Part shown: positions 46,658-55,264 of the stretch, piece after piece | Layout: each line of letters opens with the position of its first letter | Position numbering within the stretch: the first letter of the stretch is position 1 | From: Psychroflexus maritimus | GTDB taxonomy: Bacteria; Bacteroidota; Bacteroidia; Flavobacteriales; Flavobacteriaceae | Assembly: GCF_011089875.1 (NCBI RefSeq) | Contig: NZ_JAANAS010000001.1 | Location: 62,001-126,000, forward strand | Direction: 5' to 3' | Length of the DNA stretch: 64,000 nt | Program-made: the position numbers and the translations under genes | Notes under the pieces: generated by a model | Databases searched by the model: none | Told to the model about the DNA's origin: nothing | What the model saw: only the letters and a program-made list of their open reading frames with translations

Positions 46658-47544
46658 AAAAAACAAAGGCTTACTTATTTGTGCTAAGACCAATCAATTT
46701 GCTGACGCTTGGAGCGACACAAATGCTTATTATTTACTTCTTATTTCCAAAATTAGGATACCACTTAGATATTGATTTTATTGACTTTGCGGGGAGTTGT
46801 TTAAGTTGTCTTCTTATAGCGGGTGGTGGAAATTTAATCAATGACATTTACGATGCTGATCCAGATGCAATAAACAAGTCTGAAAAAAACCTAATTGGTC
46901 AAACCATCTCAAGAAAAAAAGCTAAAAAATACTATTTGTTTTTAAACATGTTGAGCCTTGTTCTAATTAGTGTTCTATTAATCAAATTAAACGCATTAGA
47001 AAAAATAGTGATTTATTTAAGTTACATTTTAATGCTTTTTATTTACTCAAAAAAAATTAAAGGAATTTTACTAAGTAGCAATCTACTGATTAGTTTTTTG
47101 ATTTTGATAAGTGTTTGGGTGCTTCCCTTTACCTTCGTTCAACTCGATGAATTAATTAAACAAAAGTTAGTTATTGGGTTTTTGTTTTCTTTTTCTTTAA
47201 TCGCTTTTTTGCTTAATTTAGCTTGTGAAATCAATAACGATATTGAAGGAATTAAAGCCGATTACGCTATGAAACGCAATACAATTCCTATTGTCTTAGG
47301 ACGAAAAACAAGTCGCCAGATTATCTACTTGATTCTTTTTGTATGCTTCATAAGTATTTTATTTTATTATTACTTTTGGTTTCAAAGAAACTGGATGAAC
47401 TTAATTTATTTCAGTATTTTTCTATTTGTGCCTCTATTTTGGATGAGTATGGAATACCAAAAACAAAAAATCAACTATAAAAGTGTAAGTATTGTACTAA
47501 AAATCACCATGCTATTTGGTGTACTTAGTATATTGCTTCTTTAA
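46645..47544 (+). CDS. UbiA-family prenyltransferase (geranylgeranylglycerol-phosphate geranylgeranyltransferase-like)
   Basis: 299 residues with 8-9 membrane helices. The first Asp-rich motif is NLINDIYDADPDAINKSEKN and the second is EINNDIEGIKADYAMKRNTI, both typical of UbiA enzymes that move a prenyl chain to an acceptor. Flavobacterial proteins of this type are commonly annotated as archaeal-style digeranylgeranylglyceryl phosphate synthases. The start is a TTG inside the preceding gene; the first ATG (46717) would cut into helix 1, so TTG is preferred. It is co-transcribed with the KdsC-like phosphatase and Maf. The lipid acceptor is unproven. Confidence 0.82.
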   Translation: MELLKKTKAYLFVLRPINLLTLGATQMLIIYFLFPKLGYHLDIDFIDFAGSCLSCLLIAGGGNLINDIYDADPDAINKSEKNLIGQTISRKKAKKYYLFLNMLSLVLISVLLIKLNALEKIVIYLSYILMLFIYSKKIKGILLSSNLLISFLILISVWVLPFTFVQLDELIKQKLVIGFLFSFSLIAFLLNLACEINNDIEGIKADYAMKRNTIPIVLGRKTSRQIIYLILFVCFISILFYYYFWFQRNWMNLIYFSIFLFVPLFWMSMEYQKQKINYKSVSIVLKITMLFGVLSILLL

Positions 47545-47553
47545 AAAAATATC

Positions 47554-48141
47554 ATGTTAAAAGATGCTTCAAAAGTCTGGGAAATAATCCTTGCTTCAAA
47601 ATCGCCGAGAAGAAATGAATTATTAAAAAACCTAGGTATTCATTTTAAGGTAATACTGAGAGAAGTAGATGAGCGCTTTCCTTCTCAACTTTCTAATGCA
47701 GAAGTGGCTAATTACATAAGTCAAAAGAAAGCATCCGTTTTCAATATAAATACCGAAAAACAAATGGTGATTACAGGAGATACTATTGTATGTAAAAATC
47801 AAAAAGTATTAGGCAAACCAAAAGATAAAGAAGAAGCTTTTGAGATGATTAAGTCCCTTTCTGGCGAAGTTCATCAGGTAATTTCCTCGTACACCATAAA
47901 AACTAAAGATCAAGAAATTACGAAGAGTGACCAAGTAAATGTGTTTTTCGAGCCACTAAGCGAAGAAGAAATTAAATATTACATATCCAATTATTCATGC
48001 TTAGACAAGGCTGGAGCTTATGGAATTCAGGATTGGATTGGGCAAATTGGTGTTCAAAAAATTGAAGGTTCGTTTTATACGGTAATGGGAATGCCCATAC
48101 ATTTATTGTATGCCGATTTAAAAGCTATTCTGCTTGAATAA
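47554..48141 (+). CDS. maf: Maf-family nucleoside triphosphate pyrophosphatase
   Basis: 195 residues. The family signature ILASKSPRRNELLKNLGI opens the protein, followed by ITGDTIV (catalytic Asp), LGKPKDKEEAFEMIKSLSG and YGIQDWIG. Maf/YhdE enzymes hydrolyse dTTP, UTP or modified pyrimidine nucleotides, and link to septum control in some bacteria. It is the last gene of the DUF2520 operon, nine bases after the prenyltransferase, and converges on the DUF6029 gene. Confidence 0.92.
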   Translation: MLKDASKVWEIILASKSPRRNELLKNLGIHFKVILREVDERFPSQLSNAEVANYISQKKASVFNINTEKQMVITGDTIVCKNQKVLGKPKDKEEAFEMIKSLSGEVHQVISSYTIKTKDQEITKSDQVNVFFEPLSEEEIKYYISNYSCLDKAGAYGIQDWIGQIGVQKIEGSFYTVMGMPIHLLYADLKAILLE

Positions 48142-48173
48142 GCAGTGTATTTATTGCAAAATAATCAACAAAA

Positions 48174-49928
48174 TTAAAAAGAAGTATTGAAATTTATGGT
48201 TAAACCTGAGCTTTCAGGCACAAATCTACACACTCCTCCTACACAAACTAAACCACCCCGCTGACGGCCGTAATTTAGGGCAACGCGATAGGCTCCTATT
48301 CGGTAAGCTCCACCAACATTCACATAATGCACGCGTTCTTCTGCTTTTTCGCTACCATAATTCCAAATATCCCAAAAGTAAATGGATAGGTTTTCATTAA
48401 AGTTATATTCAATAGAACCACCAAACCAATCTTCTCGATCGCCAACTGCCCACATTTTTTCGAGTTCTAACCGCAATGAACGCTTATTGTTAAAATTATA
48501 GGTTGCCTCTGCTGTAATAATATCGGCTCTTACTAAATCTCCTCCACCTAACAATCGTTGATCGTAGTATTGATTAATGTAATTGAAGCCTAAATGCCAT
48601 GAATTATTAAGTTTCTTTTTGATTTCTATGCTATAATCAGAAAAATACTTATTTCCACGTCCAAAGAAATCTACATCATAACTTGGTGGATTAAAGGTAT
48701 ATTTACCTGGTAAATTAAACCAATTGGAATAATTTAGGAAAACATGAGTACCATGCTTACCGCCAAAAAAAGTACCTTTTTTAAATTTATAGAAAAAGTC
48801 TATTTGACCACCTGTTTCTCCGGCACGCATAATTTGAGTATCTTCAAAAGAAGTGTTTTGTTGTGCTTGAAAAACATAAATATTAGCCAAAAGAGAATGA
48901 TGTTGCTTTGTAAGTGCGGGTGTGAAATTAATAAAGGTATCTAGGTAATCAAAAGAAGTAGATTGATCGCCTTCAAAATTGGTAAAAGTTGAAGGTTCAC
49001 GTTGGGAGAAAAAACCCATATTCTGCATTCTTCGCAAACTTACATCAACACCCAATCCAGACTGTGAGTAGCCAAAATTAAAAGTGACTGCATTTCCAGG
49101 TTCAGCAAAGGTATCAGAAAGAAGGTTTTGAACATTTATAATTCCATCCTTTGTTTTATAATTCGCTTCCACGTTGGCGTAAAAGGATTTCCACATATAA
49201 TCTGCACGTAAAGAAAAGGCATTGGTAAGCTCATTATAGTCGGGGCTTTGTAATTGTGAATAATTATCAAACGACTCATATCTTCCCAAGTAACTAAAAC
49301 CTACTGAAAGGTCTTGGTTTTTTTCATACAAATTAAGGTATTCGGAAAGGAAAAAATCGGCATTAAAGCCAAATAAATCACCAGAAGTTACACCAAAACC
49401 AGAACGTTGTCTTCCGTATAAAGCTGTAAATTCCATATTATAATTGGGCGTAAATCTTACCCTACCACCTCGTAAAGCAGAATTGATTCCTAGGGCTCTA
49501 TCTTCCCAAGCACGCAAAATCATTCCATTACCAAACTGCTCATAAAAATGACCCAAGGTGATGTTCCATTTTTCGCCTTTATAGTCAACATAAAAAATCC
49601 CTAAATCTGTACCATTAAACTTTGGATTGTAATTTAACAAGGCGTTTTTTTCATAAGATTCAACTTGAACGCCTGCTGTCCAATTTTTATAAGTATAATT
49701 AGCGTATAAATAATTATTAGAACGAAGAGGGTTTTCAGGTACAATAGCACTTTCAAGTCCAGAATCTTCTAAGTAATATTGAAGATTAGACTCTACACCA
49801 CCATAAAATCTTCCATAGTCTTTTTTTTCCTCTAACTCATCATTTTGTGATTGTTGGGGATTTTGAGAAAACGAAAGTGAATTAAAAAGGAGGAAGAAAC
49901 TTAAAAATGGGTAATAATAATTTCTCAT
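48174..49928 (-). CDS. DUF6029 family outer membrane protein
   Basis: 584 residues with a signal peptide (1-21, LSFS-Q). The rest is an alternating beta-strand pattern rich in Tyr, Phe and Asn, with LGHFYEQFGNGMILRAWEDR, and it ends in Phe (INFNTSF), the usual terminus of an outer-membrane beta-barrel. It matches DUF6029, a Bacteroidota family of unknown function. It is co-transcribed with the TlpA-like gene before it (four-base gap) and faces an Omp28/T9SS redox gene set on the other strand. A channel or docking role for the redox proteins is inference only. Confidence 0.82.
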   Translation of the reverse strand: MRNYYYPFLSFFLLFNSLSFSQNPQQSQNDELEEKKDYGRFYGGVESNLQYYLEDSGLESAIVPENPLRSNNYLYANYTYKNWTAGVQVESYEKNALLNYNPKFNGTDLGIFYVDYKGEKWNITLGHFYEQFGNGMILRAWEDRALGINSALRGGRVRFTPNYNMEFTALYGRQRSGFGVTSGDLFGFNADFFLSEYLNLYEKNQDLSVGFSYLGRYESFDNYSQLQSPDYNELTNAFSLRADYMWKSFYANVEANYKTKDGIINVQNLLSDTFAEPGNAVTFNFGYSQSGLGVDVSLRRMQNMGFFSQREPSTFTNFEGDQSTSFDYLDTFINFTPALTKQHHSLLANIYVFQAQQNTSFEDTQIMRAGETGGQIDFFYKFKKGTFFGGKHGTHVFLNYSNWFNLPGKYTFNPPSYDVDFFGRGNKYFSDYSIEIKKKLNNSWHLGFNYINQYYDQRLLGGGDLVRADIITAEATYNFNNKRSLRLELEKMWAVGDREDWFGGSIEYNFNENLSIYFWDIWNYGSEKAEERVHYVNVGGAYRIGAYRVALNYGRQRGGLVCVGGVCRFVPESSGLTINFNTSF

Positions 49929-49932
49929 AGTT

Positions 49933-50412
49933 TTACAATTCCTTTATTACTTCATAAAGTTCATGCTCTGCTCCTTGAGTATAACCATTAAAAATATGCT
50001 CAATTTTTTTATTTTTAACCACTATAGAATAAGGAATGTTTACAATTGATAAGGCGCGTTTTAATTCTTGGTTACTATCAAGTAACACCTGATAAGGCCA
50101 GTCTTTACCGTTAAGTAAAGGTCTTACTCGTCTTCGAGTTCTTGAATCATCGGTAGAGATTGCTATTAGTTCCATATTTAACTCTTCAGACCATTCGTCA
50201 TAATGCTCATTAATTGCCTCGAGTTCTGCTAAACAAGGTGCACACCAAGTAGCCCAAAAAGAAAACACATAAACTTTATCCTCTTCAGCAAATGCAGTTT
50301 TTACATTTATTGGTTTATTTTTTAAATCTTTGATTGTAACATTAGGTAATTCATCTTGTGTGAAAGCAAGCGTTGAAGAAAGCAACAAAAAAGCTAAAAT
50401 TATAAGTCTCAT
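49933..50412 (-). CDS. TlpA-like periplasmic thiol-disulfide oxidoreductase
   Basis: 159 residues with a signal peptide (1-18). A thioredoxin fold follows, with the active site FWATWCAPC (Cys57, Cys60) and the cis-Pro in IVNIPYSIVV. Proteins like this keep apo-cytochrome c or other secreted cysteines reduced. It is the first gene of an operon with DUF6029 and is divergent from the T9SS thioredoxin-like gene, 143 bases away. Confidence 0.9.
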   Translation of the reverse strand: MRLIILAFLLLSSTLAFTQDELPNVTIKDLKNKPINVKTAFAEEDKVYVFSFWATWCAPCLAELEAINEHYDEWSEELNMELIAISTDDSRTRRRVRPLLNGKDWPYQVLLDSNQELKRALSIVNIPYSIVVKNKKIEHIFNGYTQGAEHELYEVIKEL

Positions 50413-50522
50413 TTCATTTTTTATTTAGTTAAGGCAATATTAAAACAATATTTTTAAACAACAATGCTTAAGATAGATTTTTGATTTAATAACTAAAACT
50501 TAACTTTTATGATTTTTTATAT

Positions 50523-50530
50523 TATATTTG
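50523..50530 (+). promoter_or_regulatory. -7 promoter box (TATATTTG) of the secreted redox operon
   Basis: Exact TAnnTTTG, 25 bases before the ATG at 50556. Confidence 0.6.
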
Positions 50531-50555
50531 CTTATAACTTTTAAAAAATATTACG

Positions 50556-52019
50556 ATGAAAACAAAATTACTTATTGCTTTTATGGCATTATTTATTTGT
50601 CATTTAGGTCATGCGCAGATTACAGATGGTTCAGTTGCTCCAGATTTTACAGTTGATGACATATTTGGAAACACACATCACCTCCAAAGCTATTTAGATG
50701 ATGACAAGACGGTCATTTTAAATATTTCTGCCACATGGTGTGGCCCTTGTTGGAACTATAAGCAAACAGGTTTTTTTAAAGATTTTTACTATAGTCACGG
50801 CCCTGAAGGTTCAGATGAAGTAGTTATACTTTATGTGGAAGGTAGTGCTGAGGCTGAAGACGCAGTTGACTTACTGTATGGTATTGGAAGTCCTACTATT
50901 GGAAACTGGGTAGAAGGTACTCCTTACCCCATCATTGCTAGTCAAGCTATAGCTCAGAGTTACCAAATTACTTACTTCCCTACTGTTTACAGAATTTGTC
51001 CGGATGGATTTGTTTACGAAATGGGTCAATTAAATAGAGAAGGTATTGAAAATAACATCAACTCTAATTGTGCAAGTGTAAATTTAAGCAACTCCGACAA
51101 CCATGTTTCAGTTGAAATAGGCGGTATAGAGGTATGTGAAGATGGAGAGACCACAAGTGTTCAAGCTGAAATCACTAACCAAGGAAACACCGTTACTTCC
51201 ATAGAAGTTGAAGTGAATGTGAATGGCACTGTTGAAACTGTAAATGAAACTGTGAATCTTGATAAATGGGATTCTACTCTTGTTAATTTTGATGTTGAAG
51301 CCAATGAAGGTGATTTAGTTTTTGCTGAAGTTGTTTCTGTAAATAATACCCTCCCACATAATTCAGATGTAGCTCAGTCTGAAAATACAGAAGTTCAGGT
51401 TAGTTCGCCAACAGGAAGAGATATTGAAGTACACGTTTACACCGACAACTACCCAGGGGAAATCTCTTGGAATATTTTAGATGAAGCTGGAAATGCTGTA
51501 ATTTCTGGAGGCCCTTATGAAGAAGGTCCTGAAGATTTTGGTGGCGGTGGCCCAGATGCCCTTACTACAAAAATTCACGATGTTTTACTACCAGCTGGCG
51601 AACAATGTTTTTCTATCGAACTCTTAGATAGTTATGGAGATGGATGGAGCCTTAGTGGAAATTTTGATGCAGGCATTGAAATATTTTATGAAGGACAAAG
51701 TGTTTATAAAGAAATCGTTGGAGATTTTGGATCAGAAATTTTGTTTAATAGAGCTATGAAGCATCTTACAACGATGAACACGAATGACTTTACTCTAGAA
51801 ACTATTGAGGTATATCCAAACCCTAGTAATGGAGCATTTAATGTTTCAAGTTCGGAAAGCTTTGACGTAAACGTATTTGATATTCAAGGTAAAAAAGTTT
51901 ATAGTCAAAAAAACATGAGCAGTAGTTCTAAAATTCAAATAAATCAAAGTAGTGGTGTTTATATTGCTGAATTTACTGCTGGTAATAAAAAAACGACAAA
52001 AAAATTAATCATAAAATAA
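50556..52019 (+). CDS. Secreted thioredoxin-fold protein with T9SS sorting domain
   Basis: 487 residues. The signal peptide (1-20) precedes a redoxin/thioredoxin domain (22-170) with the active site ATWCGPCW (Cys62, Cys65) and cis-Pro in ITYFPTVY. A middle beta region (about 175-410) carries the LDSYGDGWSL motif seen in many secreted Bacteroidota proteins. The last 70 residues are a type A T9SS sorting domain (IEVYPNPSNGAFNV, VNVFDIQGKKVYS, SGVYIAEF). It should be exported across the outer membrane and held at the surface or released. It is the first of three co-directional genes with gaps of six and two bases. Confidence 0.88.
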   Translation: MKTKLLIAFMALFICHLGHAQITDGSVAPDFTVDDIFGNTHHLQSYLDDDKTVILNISATWCGPCWNYKQTGFFKDFYYSHGPEGSDEVVILYVEGSAEAEDAVDLLYGIGSPTIGNWVEGTPYPIIASQAIAQSYQITYFPTVYRICPDGFVYEMGQLNREGIENNINSNCASVNLSNSDNHVSVEIGGIEVCEDGETTSVQAEITNQGNTVTSIEVEVNVNGTVETVNETVNLDKWDSTLVNFDVEANEGDLVFAEVVSVNNTLPHNSDVAQSENTEVQVSSPTGRDIEVHVYTDNYPGEISWNILDEAGNAVISGGPYEEGPEDFGGGGPDALTTKIHDVLLPAGEQCFSIELLDSYGDGWSLSGNFDAGIEIFYEGQSVYKEIVGDFGSEILFNRAMKHLTTMNTNDFTLETIEVYPNPSNGAFNVSSSESFDVNVFDIQGKKVYSQKNMSSSSKIQINQSSGVYIAEFTAGNKKTTKKLIIK

Positions 52020-52025
52020 AGTTTA

Positions 52026-52769
52026 ATGAACAACTACAAAATATTCAATACAAGTTTATTCTTAATACTATTTGTTAGCTTCTCTTTTGCTCAATTAAGA
52101 GTTGAGAAAGCTAACGGAGAGCTTTTTCAAGATGGTGAAACCTTTACTTTCAACGAAACAGGAACAATTGGTGGTGAAGAAGGTAAGTTAAAATTTTTTA
52201 TGTTTAACGAAAGTGAAGACCAAAACATTACCGCCAAAATTGAAGTTAAAGAGCTTAGAGGAACAGACGGATCTGATTTCGTATTTTGTGTTCAGCCACT
52301 ATGCATTTTTTCTGTAGAAGAAGGCATGTCTTATCCTTCAGATGGGGCTATTATTAGCCCAGAAAGCTACAATAGTCAAGATGATTATTTTATCAATTCT
52401 GATCCAGGTGATGAAAACACAACTACTATAGAATACGATTTAAGATTTTATGCGGTAGATGATGAAGGAAATGAATTTGATGAGATAACTATTACTTATG
52501 TGTATGATGAAACCTTTTCTAACTTAGAATTTGATTTGCCTAAATTAGGAATTAATGTTCACAATACACAAGTAAAATCAAATTTGAACCTTGATAGTAA
52601 TGATCAATTTAAAATGCAAGTTTTTAGTTTATCAGGAAAAAAAGTACTTTCAAGTCAAGTTCAAAAAGGATTTAATCAAATTAGTTTAAATCAGCTTAGT
52701 CAAGGACTTTATATTGCTAAATTTTCAAATCATAAAGGAAGTTCTCAAATAAAAATCATAAAAGAATAA
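52026..52769 (+). CDS. Secreted protein with degenerate T9SS sorting tail, unknown function
   Basis: 247 residues with a signal peptide (1-22, SFSFAQ). Residues 25-175 are a beta-rich, acidic domain with two cysteines (FVFCVQPLCIF); no known family is recognised. The C-terminus (FKMQVFSLSGKKVLSSQVQK, LSQGLYIAKFSNHKGSSQIK) is the second half of a T9SS type A sorting domain, but the leading YPNPxxG block is missing. It is sandwiched between the thioredoxin-like and Omp28-like genes and so probably works with them. Confidence 0.75.
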   Translation: MNNYKIFNTSLFLILFVSFSFAQLRVEKANGELFQDGETFTFNETGTIGGEEGKLKFFMFNESEDQNITAKIEVKELRGTDGSDFVFCVQPLCIFSVEEGMSYPSDGAIISPESYNSQDDYFINSDPGDENTTTIEYDLRFYAVDDEGNEFDEITITYVYDETFSNLEFDLPKLGINVHNTQVKSNLNLDSNDQFKMQVFSLSGKKVLSSQVQKGFNQISLNQLSQGLYIAKFSNHKGSSQIKIIKE

Positions 52770-52771
52770 GC

Positions 52772-53878
52772 ATGAAAAGGTACTTTGCAAGATTATTGTT
52801 ATTCTTACCCTTGCTACTTTGTTTGCATAGTTGCGAAGAAAACTATGTAACTCAAGAAGGTATCAGCAATGTGATTTTTAGTAGTGATCAAGGCAACCGA
52901 GTGCTTATTGGCAGTGAAGTTGAGATTAGACTGGAGACTAACAGAGGTGAAAATATTACTCACGAAGCTCAACTATTTGTTGATGACGAATTAATTTCAG
53001 AAGATCAACTGATTATAGTTAACGACCAAGAGGATGAAACAAAAATAATAGATGCCTACGTAAAACTATCGTCCAACTCTATTACAAGTTTCACCCTGAA
53101 AGCTGAATACTTAAATCTTGAGTCTTCGTTCGAATTAAATTTTCATGATGGTACCGATCAAGTTTTTAAAAAAAGAGCACTAATTGAAGACTATACCGGT
53201 ACATGGTGCGGTTGGTGCCCGAGGCTCTCTCATGCAATGAGTTTAGCCTCAGATTTTTCTGATAATGTTGTATTTTCAGCTATTCATAGAGCACCAACAG
53301 GAACAGCAGACCCTTACAATTTTGAGGAAGCTGAACCACTAGAAGATTTAATCGATACTCCTGGTTACCCTAAAGGTTTTATCAATAGAGTACATCAATG
53401 GGCTTTTCCAGAACCAGATAATATTGCCCAAGTTTTAGAATTTACTCAGGGAGAAAGACCTTATTTAGACTTTGCCATTCATTCTTCTATTGAAAACAAT
53501 AATTTGGATGTAGATGTTAAGACGTTATTTACAGAAGATTACGAAAACACCAAGTTAATTGTTTACTTGCAAGAAAACGGTTTGGTTTACCCACAAACAA
53601 ATTATACTTCGTTTTACAACGGAGAAAACCCAATTCAAAACTATGTTCACAATTATACGTTAAGAAAAGTTCTTACAGATATTTTAGGTGATGAGATTAG
53701 TAACGAAGAGTCGAAAAAGGGTAACCTTTTATCAAAAACTTTTAGCATTACTATTCCTGAAGAAATTGAAAACGTAGAGCAATTGGATTTAGTTGTTTTT
53801 ATGGTAGATGAACAAAATGAAGTGATTAATGTAAGAAAGGCTAAAGTTGGTGAAGACCAAGAATTTGAATTTGATTAA
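52772..53878 (+). CDS. Omp28-related lipoprotein
   Basis: 368 residues. A lipoprotein signal ends in LHSC (Cys21). An N-terminal beta domain (about 25-125) precedes an Omp28-type thioredoxin-like domain with YTGTWCGWCP (Cys146, Cys149) and the conserved DTPGYPKGFINR, which contains the cis-Pro. A further beta region ends the chain, with no sorting tail, so it is held by its lipid in the periplasmic or outer leaflet. Omp28 was first described as a Porphyromonas surface antigen. It follows the middle gene by two bases and ends in a terminator. Confidence 0.87.
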   Translation: MKRYFARLLLFLPLLLCLHSCEENYVTQEGISNVIFSSDQGNRVLIGSEVEIRLETNRGENITHEAQLFVDDELISEDQLIIVNDQEDETKIIDAYVKLSSNSITSFTLKAEYLNLESSFELNFHDGTDQVFKKRALIEDYTGTWCGWCPRLSHAMSLASDFSDNVVFSAIHRAPTGTADPYNFEEAEPLEDLIDTPGYPKGFINRVHQWAFPEPDNIAQVLEFTQGERPYLDFAIHSSIENNNLDVDVKTLFTEDYENTKLIVYLQENGLVYPQTNYTSFYNGENPIQNYVHNYTLRKVLTDILGDEISNEESKKGNLLSKTFSITIPEEIENVEQLDLVVFMVDEQNEVINVRKAKVGEDQEFEFD

Positions 53879-53901
53879 TTAAAAAGTTGACAATAAACAA
53901 T

Positions 53902-53937
53902 AAAAAAAGGGAGCAATTAATTTGACTCCCTTTTTTT
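53902..53937. terminator. Bidirectional terminator between the redox operon and lysA
   Basis: GGGAG (53909-53913) pairs with CTCCC (53926-53930), flanked by A7 (53902-53908) and T7 (53931-53937). The symmetry gives a T tract on both strands, suiting the two converging genes. Confidence 0.8.
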
Positions 53938-53956
53938 TGTATAAACCAGGTACAAA

Positions 53957-55204
53957 CTAAGCAGGCTCAGAAACCGATGTCTTTTTATTAGCATTCAAAT
54001 TTATATCAACTTCCACTTGATTCTGAACTAAGTCATCAAAAGTCTCACGCTTTCTGATTAAATGAGCTTCGCCTTTATAGCACAAAACTTCAGCTGGTCT
54101 AAACCTTGAGTTATAATTACTGGCCATAGAAAAACAGTAAGCACCCGCATTTTTAAAAGATAAAAAATCACCTTCTCTTATTTCACTAATCATTTTATTA
54201 TTAGCAAAGGTGTCTGTTTCACAAATATAGCCAACAACTGAATAAAAACGTTTGTTTGCATTAGGATTAGACACGTTTTCTATCTCGTGATTTGAACCGT
54301 AAAACATAGGTCTAATTAAATGATTAAACCCAGTATCAACATGAGCAAAAACAGTAGAAGTTGTTTGCTTTACTACATTCACTTTAGCTAAAAACTGACC
54401 TGCTTCACTAACCATAAATTTTCCAGGCTCAAAAGCAAGGGTTAAGTTTTTCCCATAAGATTTACAAAATTCATTAAAACGCGTGCTTAATTGCTCTCCT
54501 AACTCCTCTACATTTGTTTCAATATCGTTAGCGTGATAAGGAACTTTGAAACCGCTACCAAAATCAATAAAATCAAGATTTTTGAAGTTTTGCGCCGCTT
54601 CAAAAAGGATTTCTGCTGCATGCAAGAATACACCAATATCTAAAATATCACTTCCCGTGTGCATGTGAATTCCATTAATATTCATTCCCGTATTCTCAAC
54701 TATTCTAATTATATGTGGCATTTGATGTATCGAAATACCAAATTTAGAATCAATATGTCCTACCGAAATATTTGTATTTCCACCTGCCATTACATGCGGA
54801 TTGATTCGAATACAAACAGGTACATTGGGGTGTTTTGCTCCAAATTGCTCTAAAACAATTAAGTTATCTATATTAATCTGAACACCTAATTCAACTGCTT
54901 TTTCAAGCTCTTCAACTGAAACTCCGTTTGGTGTGTAAATAATTTTTTCTGGAGAAACTCCCGCTTTTAAACCTAGCATCACCTCTTGAATTGAAACCGT
55001 ATCCAATCCGCTTCCCAATTCATTAAAAAGTTTCAAAACAGATAAATTAGACAAGGCCTTTACAGCATAATGCAAGCGTAAGTGTTTGACCTTTTTAAAA
55101 GCATTGTTCAAGCGTTTATACTGTGAAATTATTTTTTCAGCATCGTACACATAAATTGGACTTCCAAATTCTTCAGTTACTTTTAAAAGGTCTTCTCTTT
55201 TCAT
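53957..55204 (-). CDS. lysA: Diaminopimelate decarboxylase
   Basis: 415 residues, alanine-racemase-fold PLP enzyme. The PLP lysine is in LHYAVKALSN, followed by FGSGFKVPY (glycine loop), FEPGKFMVSEAG and the second-subunit CETDTF. It makes L-lysine from meso-diaminopimelate, the last step of lysine synthesis. The start ATG (55204) is six bases after an intrinsic terminator that ends the upstream gene, so its expression probably depends on read-through. No other lysine gene is near. Confidence 0.93.
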   Translation of the reverse strand: MKREDLLKVTEEFGSPIYVYDAEKIISQYKRLNNAFKKVKHLRLHYAVKALSNLSVLKLFNELGSGLDTVSIQEVMLGLKAGVSPEKIIYTPNGVSVEELEKAVELGVQINIDNLIVLEQFGAKHPNVPVCIRINPHVMAGGNTNISVGHIDSKFGISIHQMPHIIRIVENTGMNINGIHMHTGSDILDIGVFLHAAEILFEAAQNFKNLDFIDFGSGFKVPYHANDIETNVEELGEQLSTRFNEFCKSYGKNLTLAFEPGKFMVSEAGQFLAKVNVVKQTTSTVFAHVDTGFNHLIRPMFYGSNHEIENVSNPNANKRFYSVVGYICETDTFANNKMISEIREGDFLSFKNAGAYCFSMASNYNSRFRPAEVLCYKGEAHLIRKRETFDDLVQNQVEVDINLNANKKTSVSEPA

Positions 55205-55209
55205 GATTT

Positions 55210-55238
55210 AAAAAAATACCCCCATAATATATGGGGGT
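55210..55238 (-). terminator. Intrinsic terminator abutting the lysA start codon
   Basis: On the minus strand ACCCCCAT pairs with ATGGGGGT (55238-55231 with 55225-55218), a five-base loop, then A and seven T (55216-55210), five bases before the lysA ATG. It lies between the two-TM unknown gene and lysA. Confidence 0.75.
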
Positions 55239-55264
55239 CAATTATATATAAAAACGTTGCAAAT

